Positions 10,566-22,218 of a stretch of DNA of 64,000 nucleotides are shown piece after piece (position 1 is the first letter of the stretch; every line of letters starts with the position of its first letter). The notes under the pieces were generated by a model. The model was not told the DNA's origin. It was given only the letters and a program-made list of their open reading frames with translations, and searched no databases. The DNA lies in the NCBI GenBank assembly GCA_958295665.1, contig OY282559.1, positions 126,951,605 through 127,015,604 of the forward strand. The letters are read 5' to 3'. The position numbers and the translations under genes are program-made. Origin of the DNA: Tipula vernalis (Eukaryota; Arthropoda; Insecta; Diptera; Tipulidae).

Positions 10566-12239
10566 CGAAAGCTTTTGAATCGCTTTAATAAAAAAAAAAC
10601 ACATTGCCGAAAAATGTTCAAATCGGACAAGCCGCCTCGGGATACTAACGGTACAGATATCCAGACAGACATTTATTTTTATTTTTTGGACTCAGGGCCC
10701 TTCAAAATGTCAAGAAAGGTGATTTTGGACACCCAACATTGTTATTCATTTTTGGAATGATTCTATTAAGTTTAGCCCTTCCGAACAGAAGTTAATTAAT
10801 TGAGAAAATGCAAAATGAACATAAATAACATAAAAATAACTTCTGCAGAACGTTAGATAAAGCTTTGAAAAAATAAATAAATAGTTTCTATAATCCGTTA
10901 TGATTTCAAATGCGGTAAATTTTGTAAAAAAAAACGTGTATGACAAAAGCCAAAATTATTTTAAGCTCTATGTTTCTTTGTTTTCATAGAAAGCATTAAT
11001 AACAATTTGCCTTTAAAATAGTTTGCAGCGTTAAGTAATATTTTGATTTAATGCAAAAAGCTGAATGTTAAATTTAGTACTTTAGACTGATTGAGTCGTA
11101 AAACACTGTTTTGGTTGAATAACCTAAGTTCATAAATTGTCAGTCACAATTATTACTTTTAAAATTTAAAAATTAATTTAATTGAGAGTAAGCTCCAGGC
11201 AGAGCTTTTAAAAGAGGCAGGCATATTACGGCAAAGCTTTCAAAAATAATTCCTGTCAGCTATTAAGCTTTCAAACGCGGTTCGCCGAATTTGATAAAAA
11301 ATATGGCAAAAACTGAAGTATTCTAATCGTAAAGCGCTATTGATGTTTAACAACTTGAACTTTTTAAGTTTTCCAAATATAAATAACAAGAAGTAAGGAG
11401 AAAGCCATTAAAATTTAAGCTTTTGAAAATATTTTAAACTGAACTCATAAGTAATAATGGAACTAATGCTGTTGAACACAATTAATGAAAGCTCAATCAG
11501 CAATTAATTTATAAACACAACGTTAATTAACTTCTAAAAGCACTTTCATTTAACAACTTTTCAAATTTTAACCAAATATTTAGATTGAGCTTTTATTTAA
11601 AAATAAAAATGAAGTTAAAAGTATAATTTAAAGCTAAATAAGCTTAGTTTTCTGTATACTGTATACATTTAATACATTTTAATGTTTCTCAAGAGGCTGA
11701 ACTTAAAGATTTAGATTTTTTAGTTTTAAATAATTTTAAAGCAAATAAGCTTTTAAATTCGATGAATTTACTAACAAGTTGGTTGTTCTAAGTTTTCTAA
11801 ATTTGGGTTTTCCTAATTATTAGAAACAAGACATGCCCGCTATGTAGTTTTATCAATTTACTGTACACTGAACACATTTTTGATGAAATGTTAAATTTGT
11901 ATCGAGTACCTACATATCTGAGAGTAGCATAGTTATTAATTTCAGGTATTCAACCCAAATTTCATGATTCGTAAATCGTTACAAATTACATCCTATGATA
12001 TTATAGTCCAGGCAAAATATATAGAAAGAGGTCGACATTTGTTTTGCCTTTACAGACTACTTTTACTTTATGTTTTTTGGGGCGTGGAATACGAAAAAAT
12101 TGGTTTTTCAACTAGAGGCTCTGAGCTACACCTCTAAAAGTTCAAAAACACATGTTTTTGGGAGTAAAAATGTAATTCAAATGTAATTTTTATTCAAAAA
12201 TTGAGTAAATTTATAAACAAATTAAAGCAATAGAGTGAC
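10566..12239. other. A/T-rich stretch, nothing recognised
   Basis: Many AGCTTTTAAA-like words but no clear period, and no coding potential. Confidence 0.5.
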
Positions 12240-13030
12240 AATTACCCCAAAATAGCTCAAATTTGTAAAATCAATTTTTTTAATATTTTTACTTAAGGGC
12301 CTTTTGTTGCATTTTGTAAGAATAATCAGCATCCAATCTTTTGTTTTAATTAGAAACTCTAATAAGGGTTCCTTTCAAATGGTAAGAATTTCTTGTGCTA
12401 ATTACACAGAAGAATTATATCATAGTTCATCTATCAAGAAAATTAGGATTACTCCTATGATATACATATAGGGTTACCATAAACTATTTTGTTAAATCTA
12501 ACATTTTTAATGAAATTATGTTAACTTGTCATACTTTATATAAAAATTGAAATTGAATTTCAAAAACGGCAGTAATTTTTTATTCCTTTTATTTTTTCAA
12601 CTTCACTATTCATAATGTGTGTGATAGTCGTAGAACAAAATGGTTTCTTTTTTGCATTACAGGGTCAACCAGAACGACGTTAATGATCCAAATGGCAGAA
12701 AAAATGTAAAAACGCATAACATGTTAAACTATGACATTTTTTTTTTTGTTAAATTCGTAATTTTACCTATTTGATTCTTAATTTATTAATTTATAATTCA
12801 ATTTTAATTTATTTTTTGCTGATTTATTATCAGCGCTCGAAAGTTTATGCTCTAAAAATAGTAAAATGTGTTTGCAGGTACAATGAAAAAACATTTAAAT
12901 ATGTGCAACAATGGTTGAAAAATACAATTTTATTAATTTAGAAGAGTCTATTATAGAATATAGAAGTTATAAATTTAATTAAATTCATTTATTTTTTCGA
13001 TAAAATCTACAAATTTTATAAACTCAGCAT
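12240..13030 (+). repeat. Direct duplication, copy 1
   Basis: Aligns along its length, with small indels, to 15.55-16.44 kb. Shared landmarks include TTTCAAATGGTAAGAATTTC, TAATTACACAGAAGAATTAT, AATTATGTTAACTTGTCATA, CATAATGTGTGTGATAG and TTTTTCGATAAAATCTACAA. No coding potential. It may be a segmental duplication or two members of an unknown A/T-rich repeat family. Confidence 0.8.
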
Positions 13031-15190
13031 TAAAAAAACATGAAATTCCACAAGAAATTTACTGAAGTGGATTAAGATTAATAATTCCACTCTATATATG
13101 GGACTCTATTCTTTAACTGCGCAATTTATTCCCTTCCATGTCATTACCATGCAAGAAAGATAAATGCTTTAGTGTCCAATTTTGGTCGTTGACCATTTGG
13201 CAACGTTACATTTTTGGTATATCCAGGCCGACTATTTTGTATTTTCGCCAGTAATGATTTTCTTCATCTTTTCACCTGTTATTTGCGTGATGAAAATTTA
13301 GAAACAACGAACAGAAATGTGAAAATAAATCTTGGAAAGCAACACGACAGTGCGCCAACCCATAAATACCTGCTTGTTGGTGAATTTAGACTAAAAATAT
13401 TTTTTGATGCCTTCAAAATCTAAAATTGTATAAAAAATACCATTTTGAAAAGATGTCGCTTAAATTTTATGGTTACCCTCACAAAGAAGAAGATAAACGA
13501 AATCATATTACTTATTTAAGAGTTTGGTAAGTAAATCTTCAATTGCGCCATTAGTGGAATTGTTCACGATTAAAGGAAGTGGCCCATTATCTTAAACAAC
13601 ATTAAGATTAATTTATTTTCGACTGATCAACACCAAGGTTTTCATTTTTCTAATTTGCAAATCTTTCATTGTTGCTTTACATAAAAAAAAATCGCTTATC
13701 CCTAAGAAAAATTGTAGAAATGCCTTATGGAAATCATTTGGTTAATAGATAAAATAAATAAAAATATATATTTACAACAGCCATGCTTTACAGAGGACAC
13801 TAAATGCGCAAGACATACATTTTGGCTGCAAAAATAGTTTTGAAGCAAGGGTTTCCAGTGGCAGGGCCTTTTGTTGTTTATAATCTTCAAGAAATTTCTG
13901 CTAAAAAATGTAACTGTTTCAAAATTGCAATGTTTTATGAGAGGAATGAGAAACCAAATGAAGGATCTGGAACGCAAACCGTATATTGGGTGTTCAAAAT
14001 TCCACCATGCTCTTTGATGGCAAACATTTTATTCATTATTGAATGAAATCACAAAAACCTAAATCATCGGCTGCTTCCAAAAGCGTTTTTTTTTACAAAA
14101 ACATCACCAAAATTTGTTCGTTTGTCTTTCGACAACAACGTTTATGATCCTGCAAGATTTACGTCATCTCGCCGTAGCAATAAACCATGCTCATTTAAAC
14201 AACTTTTTAGTCATAAAAACAATCGGTTCACCTCGTTCCAAGTTCTTACTGTTTTTTTCTTTCAGTATGTAGTAAGGTCACACACAAATAGAGAACCAAA
14301 TCAAAATATGAAATTTAAAACAACCAAAAATTGTATGCACAGCGCAACCATTACGAAACGATCAGCATACTTTAAGATTTCTTAATAATCTCGCACCATA
14401 TTACTAAGTAAAATCATTTTAATTAATACTTTTAACACATATTGCAACAACAAAAATATTTAATTTCAAATCTCTCTACCAAGGTCTCACAGTAAGTTGA
14501 CGATGAAGGCGCGCGCGGTTGCTACAGTAAAGAGACACGCAAAATATATCTTAAATTTTTTTTTTTTTTTTTATACTCACCAAAATGAAAAACCAACAAT
14601 TTTTATTTTTTAATTTTCTATTTTTAGATGAATGACACAGTTTTATTTTCTGTTTCAAATTTTCATGAAAATTTTAAATTTTTTTTTTTTTTTACTTAAA
14701 TTGCAACAAAAATTATCGTTACTTTTTGTTTTTTCAAATAACGAAACCCGTTTTTAAAAACACGTTTATGTTCACTAATTTCTTTATTTATTTGTATTAT
14801 TTGTATTTTTTTTAATTTCTTATCCAAATAAAACAACAAATTTATCACAATTGAAAAACCTTACTGAATGCAAAAGACTATCAAATAAAATTATAATAAA
14901 AAAAAAAGAAGAAGAAAAACACTTTAAAAAAAAATTTATTAAATTTTCTCTCGCAAAACTGAAGATGTGTATGTATTTTTTTTACTATCAGATTTTCTTG
15001 TTTTTCTCCAAAAAAAAATTTTTTTTTTTTTGAAAATTATCCAAATTTATCTCACTTAGCAAATCATGAACAAAACAGTATTGTGACGGTGACACCTAGA
15101 TTGTAATAGAACAAGTTAAATTAATAGCCCAATGTTTTACTGTACTAAAATGGAATTTTCCATGATAAAATAATTGTTTTAAATGTTTCA
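13031..15190. other. A/T-rich stretch, nothing recognised
   Basis: No convincing gene. A short G/C-rich island with GGCGCGCGCGG lies near 14510-14522 inside otherwise A/T-rich DNA. Poly-T tracts near 14560 and 14680. Confidence 0.5.
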
Positions 15191-15205
15191 ACACTATTCT
15201 TACTG

Positions 15206-15251
15206 GAAAAGTCATGAACTTTCTGGAAGTTTGGTTTGTGTATATAAAAAG
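15206..15251 (+). promoter_or_regulatory. Heat-shock-type promoter: HSE array plus TATA box
   Basis: Five-base units in strict 5-bp phase: GAA (15206-15208), imperfect GTC (15211-15213), GAA (15216-15218), TTC (15221-15223), GAA (15226-15228), imperfect TTG (15231-15233). Three consecutive perfect units form the minimal binding site of heat shock factor. A TATA box TATATAAAAAG follows at 15241-15251. The spacing is close to that of the most proximal HSE in insect hsp genes. The predicted start of transcription would be about 15270. The downstream A-rich leader-like sequence has no long ORF. Confidence 0.55.
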
Positions 15252-15269
15252 GCGAACGAGATCGAATTG

Positions 15270-15540
15270 GATTATTAGTATTTGATAGGCGACAGTGTGA
15301 AGATTAAAAAGGAATTAAAAAGTGATTTAAAAAGTGGTGGCAAATTGAATTGATTTTGTTTTATTCACAATCTAGTGAAACAAACCATGATTGACAAGGC
15401 AAAAACATAACAGAATTTTTCGTGTATTTCTTGTGAACCATATTTTGTTTAGTATTTAATTGAATTTTCTTGTAAGAAATCAATTTTTTATTAAACAACA
15501 ACAAAACTAGTAAAAAATACATTTTTTTACACAAAAATCT
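15270..15540 (+). other. Putative leader/noncoding transcript after heat-shock promoter
   Basis: A-rich sequence with repeated AAAAAGTG words, as in leaders of insect heat-shock genes. The first ATG (15388) opens only a seven-codon frame. A GTAAGA splice-donor-like site is at about 15471. No hsp-like protein is encoded downstream. Whether it is transcribed cannot be judged from sequence. Confidence 0.3.
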
Positions 15541-15547
15541 ACCTTTC

Positions 15548-16440
15548 AGTTACCCCTAAATACCTCAAAATTTTAAAATACATTTTTTTAATATATTTAC
15601 TTAAGGGCTCTTTATTTGTTGCTGTTTGTAAGAATAATAAGTACGCAATTAAAAAGGATATCTACCACTTTAGTGTAAAAAAGAACACCAGTTTTAATAA
15701 TGAAGGCAAAATTTGAAAAAATTTGAAGGGGAAATAAATGCCAACTCTGCCTGCTCTCTCCTTTCAAATGGTAAGAATTTCTGATACTAATTACACAGAA
15801 GAATTATGGCATAGTTCGTCTATGATATGTAGGGTTAACATAAACTATTTTGTTAAATACAACATTTTTAATGAAATTATGTTAACTTGTCATACTTTAT
15901 ATGACAATTGAAATTGAATTTCAAAAATAGCGGTAATTTTTTTTCCAACCTTTTATTTTTACACCTTCAATATTCATAATGTGTGTGATAGGCGTAGAAC
16001 AAAATACTATCTTTTTTGCATTACAGCGTCATGCATGATGGCAGAAAAAATGTAAAAACGAATAACATGTTAAACTATGACATTTTTTTTAAATTCGTTA
16101 TCTGACCTATTTGAATCTTAATTTATTAATTTATAATGCAATTTGCATTCGAATGTTTAAGCTCTAAAATTACGTAAAATGTGTTTGCAAATATATTGAA
16201 ACCACATTTAAATTTGGGCAAAAGTGGTAGAAAAAATAACAAACATCATAAATTTTATAATTTCCGTATAATAAACTCTTCTAAAAGAATGAAGGTTAGT
16301 GAAAACTTCATAATTTAAGAAGTCTATAATATTACAATATAAATTTTATAAGTTTATTATAGAATAAATAGGAATTATAAAATTAATTAAATTTATTTAT
16401 TTTTCGATAAAATCTACAAATTTTATAAAATGTATAAAGT
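15548..16440 (+). repeat. Direct duplication, copy 2
   Basis: Second copy of the sequence at 12.24-13.03 kb. Relative to copy 1 it has about 100 bp of extra sequence near 15645-15760 and lacks several short segments. Divergence is substantial, so the event is old. Confidence 0.8.
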
Positions 16441-16459
16441 TTAAAAATGCTTTAATGTC

Positions 16460-16512
16460 TACAGGGTTACAGGTAACTCGACGTATTCTTTGCAGGACGT
16501 TATAGTAGGGTT
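16460..16512 (+). repeat. Inverted terminal repeat, left
   Basis: Begins TACAGGGTTACAGGTAACTC. Pairs with 17885-17937. Confidence 0.9.
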
Positions 16513-17935
16513 GAAATGCAACAAATTTATCCTAATAAAAATTTTTTGCAATACACATTTTCTGTCAACTAAAAGTAAAATTAATTTATAATAAAATGTT
16601 TAATTAGTGATCATTGTAAAACTGTTTGGCATTTTTGCACTTTTAATTATAAAGAGATATCTGCTATGGCTATGATAAAATCTTAAATTTCAAAAAGATT
16701 TTATATAATAAAACAGAATATTTTGGCTTTGTCACTTTCTTAATATGATATTTATTTTTATTTGAAATTGAAATTACGATCGTTTCGGATGTTACTCCTT
16801 TATCAAATTTCTAACAAACAGTAACTAAAATTATGCTAAAAACTGCTTTGATACCCTATTTTTTGTGCCTACGTGTCTTGTGAATCTTCTTTCCTCTTTA
16901 ATTTATTTTGCTTCTTAAAGGGGTTGTACCACGCTTATTTTTTGTATAGCCCATCTGGTTTATGTTTATGATAAAAAAAGAGAAGGATTTGTTGACCATC
17001 TGGTGTGTATGTGCAAATTGATATTAATTACGGATTTACAGTGAGGTCGTAAATTTTATTGCGGCCAATTTCTTCGTTTAGTAAAAATGGATTATATCGT
17101 TCCTTGTATATTTCCAGTTTTTCTAATCTGTTCATTAGTAACCCTTTTCGTATTCTGTGTAATACCTGTGTGTTTGTGTTAATGTCAGTGCTATTATGTT
17201 TTTCTGTAGTCAAGTGTTGTGCATATTTCGAGTCGATTTTTAATTTGCCGATTTCTTTAATATATTCTGTAAACCTAACTTCAAAACTTCTGCCAGTTTG
17301 TCCGATGTAGAATTTGGGGCAATCATTACATGTATTCTTACAGATTCCGGTGACTATTGGTGTATTTTTGTAACGTTGTTTGAGTCGATTCCCTAATTAG
17401 TTGTTTGTTTTAAATGCTATCGTGTATCCGTATTTTTTAGAAACCTTCCTTATATTCTTGTTGATGTTATTATTGTACTCTATAGTGATGTATTTTGTTT
17501 GTTTCTCTGTTTGTTTATTTTGCTTGTTTACCGTGTTCATCATCATATTGATTTTCAGTTCTTCCATATAGCCCTGATTGTTCAGCGGGATCGTGTAGTC
17601 TATTTATTAAAAAGTTGGCATTGTTCGTCTCTGATTCTAGAGTAAATTTTATGTTCGGATGTTTGTTGTTTATGTTTTTGTCAAGATTGCTGAGTTGTCT
17701 CAATGTGACGTTAAATTGTATTAGAATATCGTTCAAACAACAAATATGTTAAGTCTTGAGAACAATTATGTTAAGTTTAAATTTCAACCGATTCGCGTGG
17801 TAAATAATTCTTAAATAAAAACTAAATTATCTCAAAAACTACTGAGTTTCGGTAAACATTTGGTGGCACATTTGGTTCCATGTTAACCCTACTATAACGT
17901 CATGCAAGGAATACGTCGAGTTACCAGTAACCCTG
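16462..17935. mobile_element. Element with 53-bp inverted ends enclosing a Penelope-like remnant
   Basis: The ends are inverted copies, 16460-16512 and 17885-17937, with 3 mismatches in 53 positions, starting TACAGGGTTAC. Each end is bordered by TA, which would fit a TA target duplication of the Tc1/mariner type. The interior carries minus-strand Penelope-like coding sequence. Either a TIR transposon swallowed a Penelope insertion, or this is a Penelope element with inverted terminal repeats, which that family can have. Confidence 0.75.
17028..17750 (-). pseudogene. Penelope-like element: RT tail and GIY-YIG endonuclease
   Basis: Minus strand. 17736-17515 encodes NNKHPNIKFTLESETNNANF, the region after the RT core that in Penelope-like elements reads HP.IKFT.E.E.NN..NFLD. 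After a frame change, 17480-17028 encodes GICKNTCNDCPKFYIGQTGR then SFEVRFTEYIKEI and ends with RLEKLEIYKERYNPFLL. This is the GIY-YIG nuclease of the family: GIY (here GIC), YIG, the catalytic Arg in the helix (RF.E) and the later Glu. An in-frame TAA (about 17395) and the earlier frameshift inactivate it. The 5' part (RT core) is missing. Downstream on the minus strand the segment ATCCGAAACGATCGTAAT fits the 3' end of this family. Confidence 0.85.
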
Positions 17936-17937
17936 TA
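17885..17937 (-). repeat. Inverted terminal repeat, right
   Basis: Reverse complement begins TACAGGGTTACTGGTAACTC. Pairs with 16460-16512. Confidence 0.9.
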
Positions 17938-17989
17938 TACATTTTGCAAATTGAATACCTTTTCAAATAATACTAAAAATACTGTAAAT

Positions 17990-18300
17990 GCCAAAATTTT
18001 AAAAATTTTATCAATTCGGAAATTCTATAATTTCCACAAATTCAATAAATTTTATAATTTCTAATAAGTCTATAAACTTTATAAATTCTGTTCATTCCAT
18101 AAATTTTATAAATTCTTCAAATTTTGTAGATTTTATGAATTTCTATAAATAGTTTTAACTCTCTCAATTCTACATAATTTCTAAAAATTCTATAAATTTT
18201 TTAAATTCTTTGAATTCTAAAAATTTTAACCATTCAACAAAATCGATAAATTCTGTGAATTCCATAATTTCTACAAATTCTATAACTTTTCATAATCAGA
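17990..18300. repeat. AATTCTATAAATTT degenerate tandem repeat
   Basis: A run of 10-14 bp variants of AATTCTATAAATTT. Same word family, opposite strand, as the large array at 30.7-35.3 kb. Confidence 0.7.
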
Positions 18301-18484
18301 TAAACCCGATTTTGGTGATTGTAAACGACATACACCATTGCAGTCAGCAATCCAATATTGTTTTAAATTTTCGAATGTTGGCGCTTATCCCCCAGCGCTT
18401 AACAATGTTTTATATTGAGAAAAGCTTCTTTCCACCTTCACATATGTTAAAAACCACGAAACAAATTATATAAACTTAAACAGC

Positions 18485-18818
18485 GGCATCACCTCGGGGT
18501 ACCTTGGGGCAGCGGTAAAAAGCTAGAACGATGTGCAAAAGTCCTGTTTGGCGCCGAATTAAAGGTTTACGGTAGGCTAAGAAATTCATAGCACCTTCGT
18601 CGGTCAGGGTAAACGAGTGTCTTAACCTTAGGAAATCTGAGTTAAGGCTGCTAACTGCCTATACCATAGGTAATGACCAATTCAAGTTTAATAAAAGCCT
18701 AAATATAGGACTTACCGTCAAATTGAGTAGATACCAAGCAAAGCAGATCTTTTAGATCGCAGTGCGAGGTGGCTTGAACGCCCACATGGCCCTTTAGTAA
18801 TAATTATGATAATAATAA
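18485..18818 (+). mobile_element. TAA-tailed retroelement 3' end (third, divergent copy)
   Basis: The last about 75 bp (CAGATCTTTTAGATCGCAGT, GCGAGGTGGCTTGAACGCCC, CATGGCCCTTTAGTAATAAT) match the 3' ends of the two elements at 20.2-21.0 and 36.3-37.0 kb, and like them it ends in an AAT-rich simple tail. The 5' part is unrelated. No protein is recognisable. Likely a related LINE or SINE sharing the 3' recognition end. Confidence 0.65.
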
Positions 18819-18879
18819 CTGAAACTATAAAAATGGTAACATGGATCAGAGTATGCCATTATATTGTATGAATACTTTT

Positions 18880-19985
18880 GCAAATGTTTTGTATCAAACG
18901 AAATACCTGCGCAACCCATCAAACGGTTTTTATGAATTTTTTAAAAGTGCATGGTGACCATTGACAGACACCCGTAAAAATGGTCACGCATATCTAAGTA
19001 CGCTATCAAAGGTACTGTATGTACCTTTAGAGATGTTCCGAGTTAGACGAAATATTGTCGCGACTCATCAACCTGTTTTTGCGAATTTTTAAAACTGTTC
19101 TATCAAAAAAAGTTCAGCTGCACGTTTGGCATCCGTTAATTGACTGGCAATTGTAGAAATGGCTATGTAGATTTAACGAAGCTATGATAGAGTAATTATA
19201 AAAAATTCGTAAAACCGTTTGACGTATAGCACAAATATTTGGTTGATCGCAAACATCTCTAAAGATATAGATAAAATGTCGGCATACTTAGATGTGCGTA
19301 GCCATCTCTGAGATTGTCTGTCAATGTTCGTCAAACGCATGTTTTTGAAAAATTCATGAAAACCGCCGTTTGACCCAAAATATTCGCAAGTATACAGAAA
19401 ATATGATGGCAAAATCAGATACGAGTAGCCTTCTCTAAGATTGCCTGTCAGTGGCCGTCAAATGATCAGCTACACTGTTTTTGTTCTAGATCGGCTTTGA
19501 AGAATTCACAAAAACCGTTTGACGCGTCGTGTAAATATTTCTTTTGACACAAAACAACCCTTAATGCAAATTCAGGAAAACCTTTAAATGGGTTGCACAA
19601 ATATTTCGTCTGTCATAAAGCACTCCCTAAAGATACATACAATATGATGGCTTGCCTATCAATGGCAGTTAAACCCCAGCTACACTTTTTGTTTAGTAGA
19701 GCTGTTTTGGAAAACTAATAGAACCCGTTTGACGTGTCGCACAAAAATAGTATTTCGTCTGATACAAAACATCCGCAAAGATACAGACCATATGAGCGCA
19801 TACTCAGATACGCGTAGCCAGCTGATTCTTACGATTCCCTTTCAATGTTCATCTTATCAAACACAGCTGTACATTTTCCTAGTAGAGCAGTTTGGAAAAA
19901 TTCATAAATCCCTTTGGTGAGTCGAGCTAATATTTCGTCTGAACCAAAACATTCCTAAAAGTACGTACAGTAGGATGGAGTACTC
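18880..19985 (+). repeat. Tandem repeat, about 150-210 bp unit
   Basis: Recurrent landmarks are CCGTTTGACG (about 19215, 19366, 19515, 19725, degraded near 19908), ATATTTCGTCTGA, and TCAGATACG followed by GTAGCC. Units vary by internal deletion. No coding sequence. Confidence 0.75.
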
Positions 19986-20164
19986 AACGTCGGGTAAACG
20001 ATCAAAAACCTAATACAAAAAATTAAAACACAAACATCATAAAATCAAAATTAACATCAATTATCTTTTTTGACCGATATCCCACCTTCTTGTTACATAC
20101 TAATTAATTTTCTATATCTCCTACCACCTCCCTCCTCAATCTCCCCCACACTAATAGTGAGATA

Positions 20165-20973
20165 AGGTGGTTTGGCGTCTATTGGAGGGGGACCAAAGTT
20201 GAGTAGATTAATCTACCAGAGTGAGAAAACCTGAACAAAAAACCCTAATCTAAGGTGGAACAGCATATCGTCACCTCAGTATTTAAGTGTTACAAACGCA
20301 TTCTGATCATTTTGAAGTTAGGTTTGCCATTATCTAATGTGATGGTCCTAACTGCAAATTGACTAAAATTCATTTGTGTTACTCAAATACTGGACTGACG
20401 AAGTGGTATAATAACTACGTTGGGAACTGATTTGACGATACAGTCTACTTTTTTACGTAAAATGGCAGTTCTCACTCCAAAATTACAAAAATGCGTTTGT
20501 ATCACTTATATACTGAGATGACGATACGCCGATGGATGAATGGCTGAAAGGTTAATCAGTTCAAAATATGCTGACTCTGGATACCAGGCACCCTCCAGTT
20601 TTATTTAGCCTTCCTGTAATAAAGCTGGGTGACCTATAGGCGATTCGCAATTCCCAGTAACTCGTAAGAGTAAAAGCAAACGGAATACAAGGTAGGAGTA
20701 GGAATATACGGGAGTGGGACAACCCTCTCGAGGTCCTTGGGTTCTAATGCTACCATCTTTCTAGCAGAACTACATGCAGTAGTAAACAGCTAGAAGGGAG
20801 AGAAATAAGCCCAGATAGTATGTATCACGTACCGCGAGGCAGTATTGTCAGGTTCATTAAGAACCTGAATATTGACTAGACGGATAATTAAGCAGAGTCC
20901 AGCACAATAGATCTTTTAGGTCGCAGTGCGAAGTGGCTGATCGCCCGCATGGCTCTCCAATAATAATAATAAT
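20165..20973 (+). mobile_element. TAA-tailed nonautonomous retroelement, copy 1
   Basis: Shares its 5' end (GGTGGTTTGGCGTCTATTGG) and its 3' end with the copy at 36.26-37.03 kb and finishes in an AAT triplet tail. Possible target duplication AATAGTGAGATA (20153-20164) against AATAGTGTAATA (20974-20985), 2 mismatches. It has lost about 210 bp present in copy 2 and carries a 255-bp MITE at 20269-20523. A box A-like stretch (TGGCTGAAAGG, about 20541) is present but no clear box B. Confidence 0.8.
20269..20523. mobile_element. MITE, 255 bp, with empty-site evidence
   Basis: The ends are inverted: CGTCACCTCAGTATTTAAGT on the left against CGTCATCTCAGTATATAAGT on the right (reverse complement), and the similarity continues for about 60 bp. 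It is flanked by ATAT (20265-20268) and ATAC (20524-20527). The related element at 36.58 kb has a single ATAT at the same place, so the insertion and its 4-bp duplication can be read directly. No coding capacity. Confidence 0.85.
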
Positions 20974-20985
20974 AATAGTGTAATA

Positions 20986-21450
20986 TTATTTTATAGGGCG
21001 TCCCATGGTAATTTGCTATTAAAATTGGCCGTTAACACCAAGAGAATTTATTATTTAGAAATAATACCTTTAAAGGTGATTTTATTAAATCAATTTACAA
21101 AGGATGTATCGATCAACATGTTGCTGAAATTTCAATCAATAAAATTTCATAAAATGTCAATAAAACGTCACAGAAAAAATGTATATTTAAATACTAGATA
21201 TGATTTATTTTTAAATAACCTATTCTATTTTATAGTAATATGTTCATTTGGTCTTAAAGATACCTAGTGAACAATTGTTGGAATTTGGCAGGTGTATTAA
21301 CCGTATCAAATATTTCTTTTAAAATTTCGACATTACTCCGGAAAACAGGTCAGCAAATTTTTTAATTCTTTTTGTTAAAATGACCCTCTTAGTTGTTGTA
21401 CAATTGGTGCAATTTTCTCTTCATTTAAAGATGTATGTTTAAAATCCCGC
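20986..21450. other. A/T-rich stretch, nothing recognised
   Basis: No coding sequence or element ends detected. Confidence 0.5.
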
Positions 21451-21454
21451 TTAA

Positions 21455-21710
21455 GGAAAATCATGCAAAAAAAAAATCCCGCATTTTAAATTCCATTTTT
21501 TCATAACCCTGCTTTAAAAATCCCGGTTCCGCAAAAGTAAAAATTCCGGTTTTAATTTTTATTTTACTTTAAATTAAAATTTTCCTTCACTGGAAGGGGA
21601 GGTATCTTATTAATATTTTCTCGGAATTTTGTATCCTCGGGGTTTTGTACCTTCGGGATTTTGTCCCTGGGGATTATGTCAGGCGGGATTTTGTTCGTCG
21701 GGAATATATT
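21455..21710. repeat. CGGGATTTTGT minisatellite with inverted partner
   Basis: From 21619 to 21707 a 16-bp unit of the form CGGGATTTTGTCCCT repeats about five times. Just to the left (21455-21560) the inverted word AAAATCCCG occurs several times, so the region could fold back. Confidence 0.65.
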
Positions 21711-22052
21711 ACCAACCCAAAAAACAAAAATCGTTGAAAATCTGTTTGGTAGTTTGCTCTTTCACTGCAGCCCTTTTAATCTAGACTCCAATATTTATTT
21801 TATAGAACGAATTGATTGTTTTTTACATGCACAATTAAATCGGTTTAAATTAATTTATTTTTTTTATTATTAAAATAAATGCATTTGTAATTAATTTATT
21901 TATTTTTGTTTTATTATATTTAATTCATTCATTAAAATTAATTTATTTATTTAGTATTAAATATTTATTTATTAAATTATACATAAATCTTGTATAAATA
22001 ATTCAATTTATTTCACCACCATCTTGTGTCAGTATTTATTAATTAATTTATG

Positions 22053-22069
22053 ATGAGCGCGCGTGCGCT
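22053..22069. repeat. GAGCGC inverted repeat
   Basis: GAGCGCGCGTGCGCTC, a near-perfect G/C-rich palindrome in A/T-rich DNA. Confidence 0.5.
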
Positions 22070-22218
22070 CAATGTGAAAGCTGTGACCATACTATTTTGT
22101 TGTGTGTTTTGTATTTTGTCATTTCGTTTTCTTCGTTTATCTGTTCTGTTTTTGTTTTGTGTCGCGCGATTAGTATGCCTGCCTCAAGACGACAGACAGT
22201 GCGCGTTGTCTTTGACGT

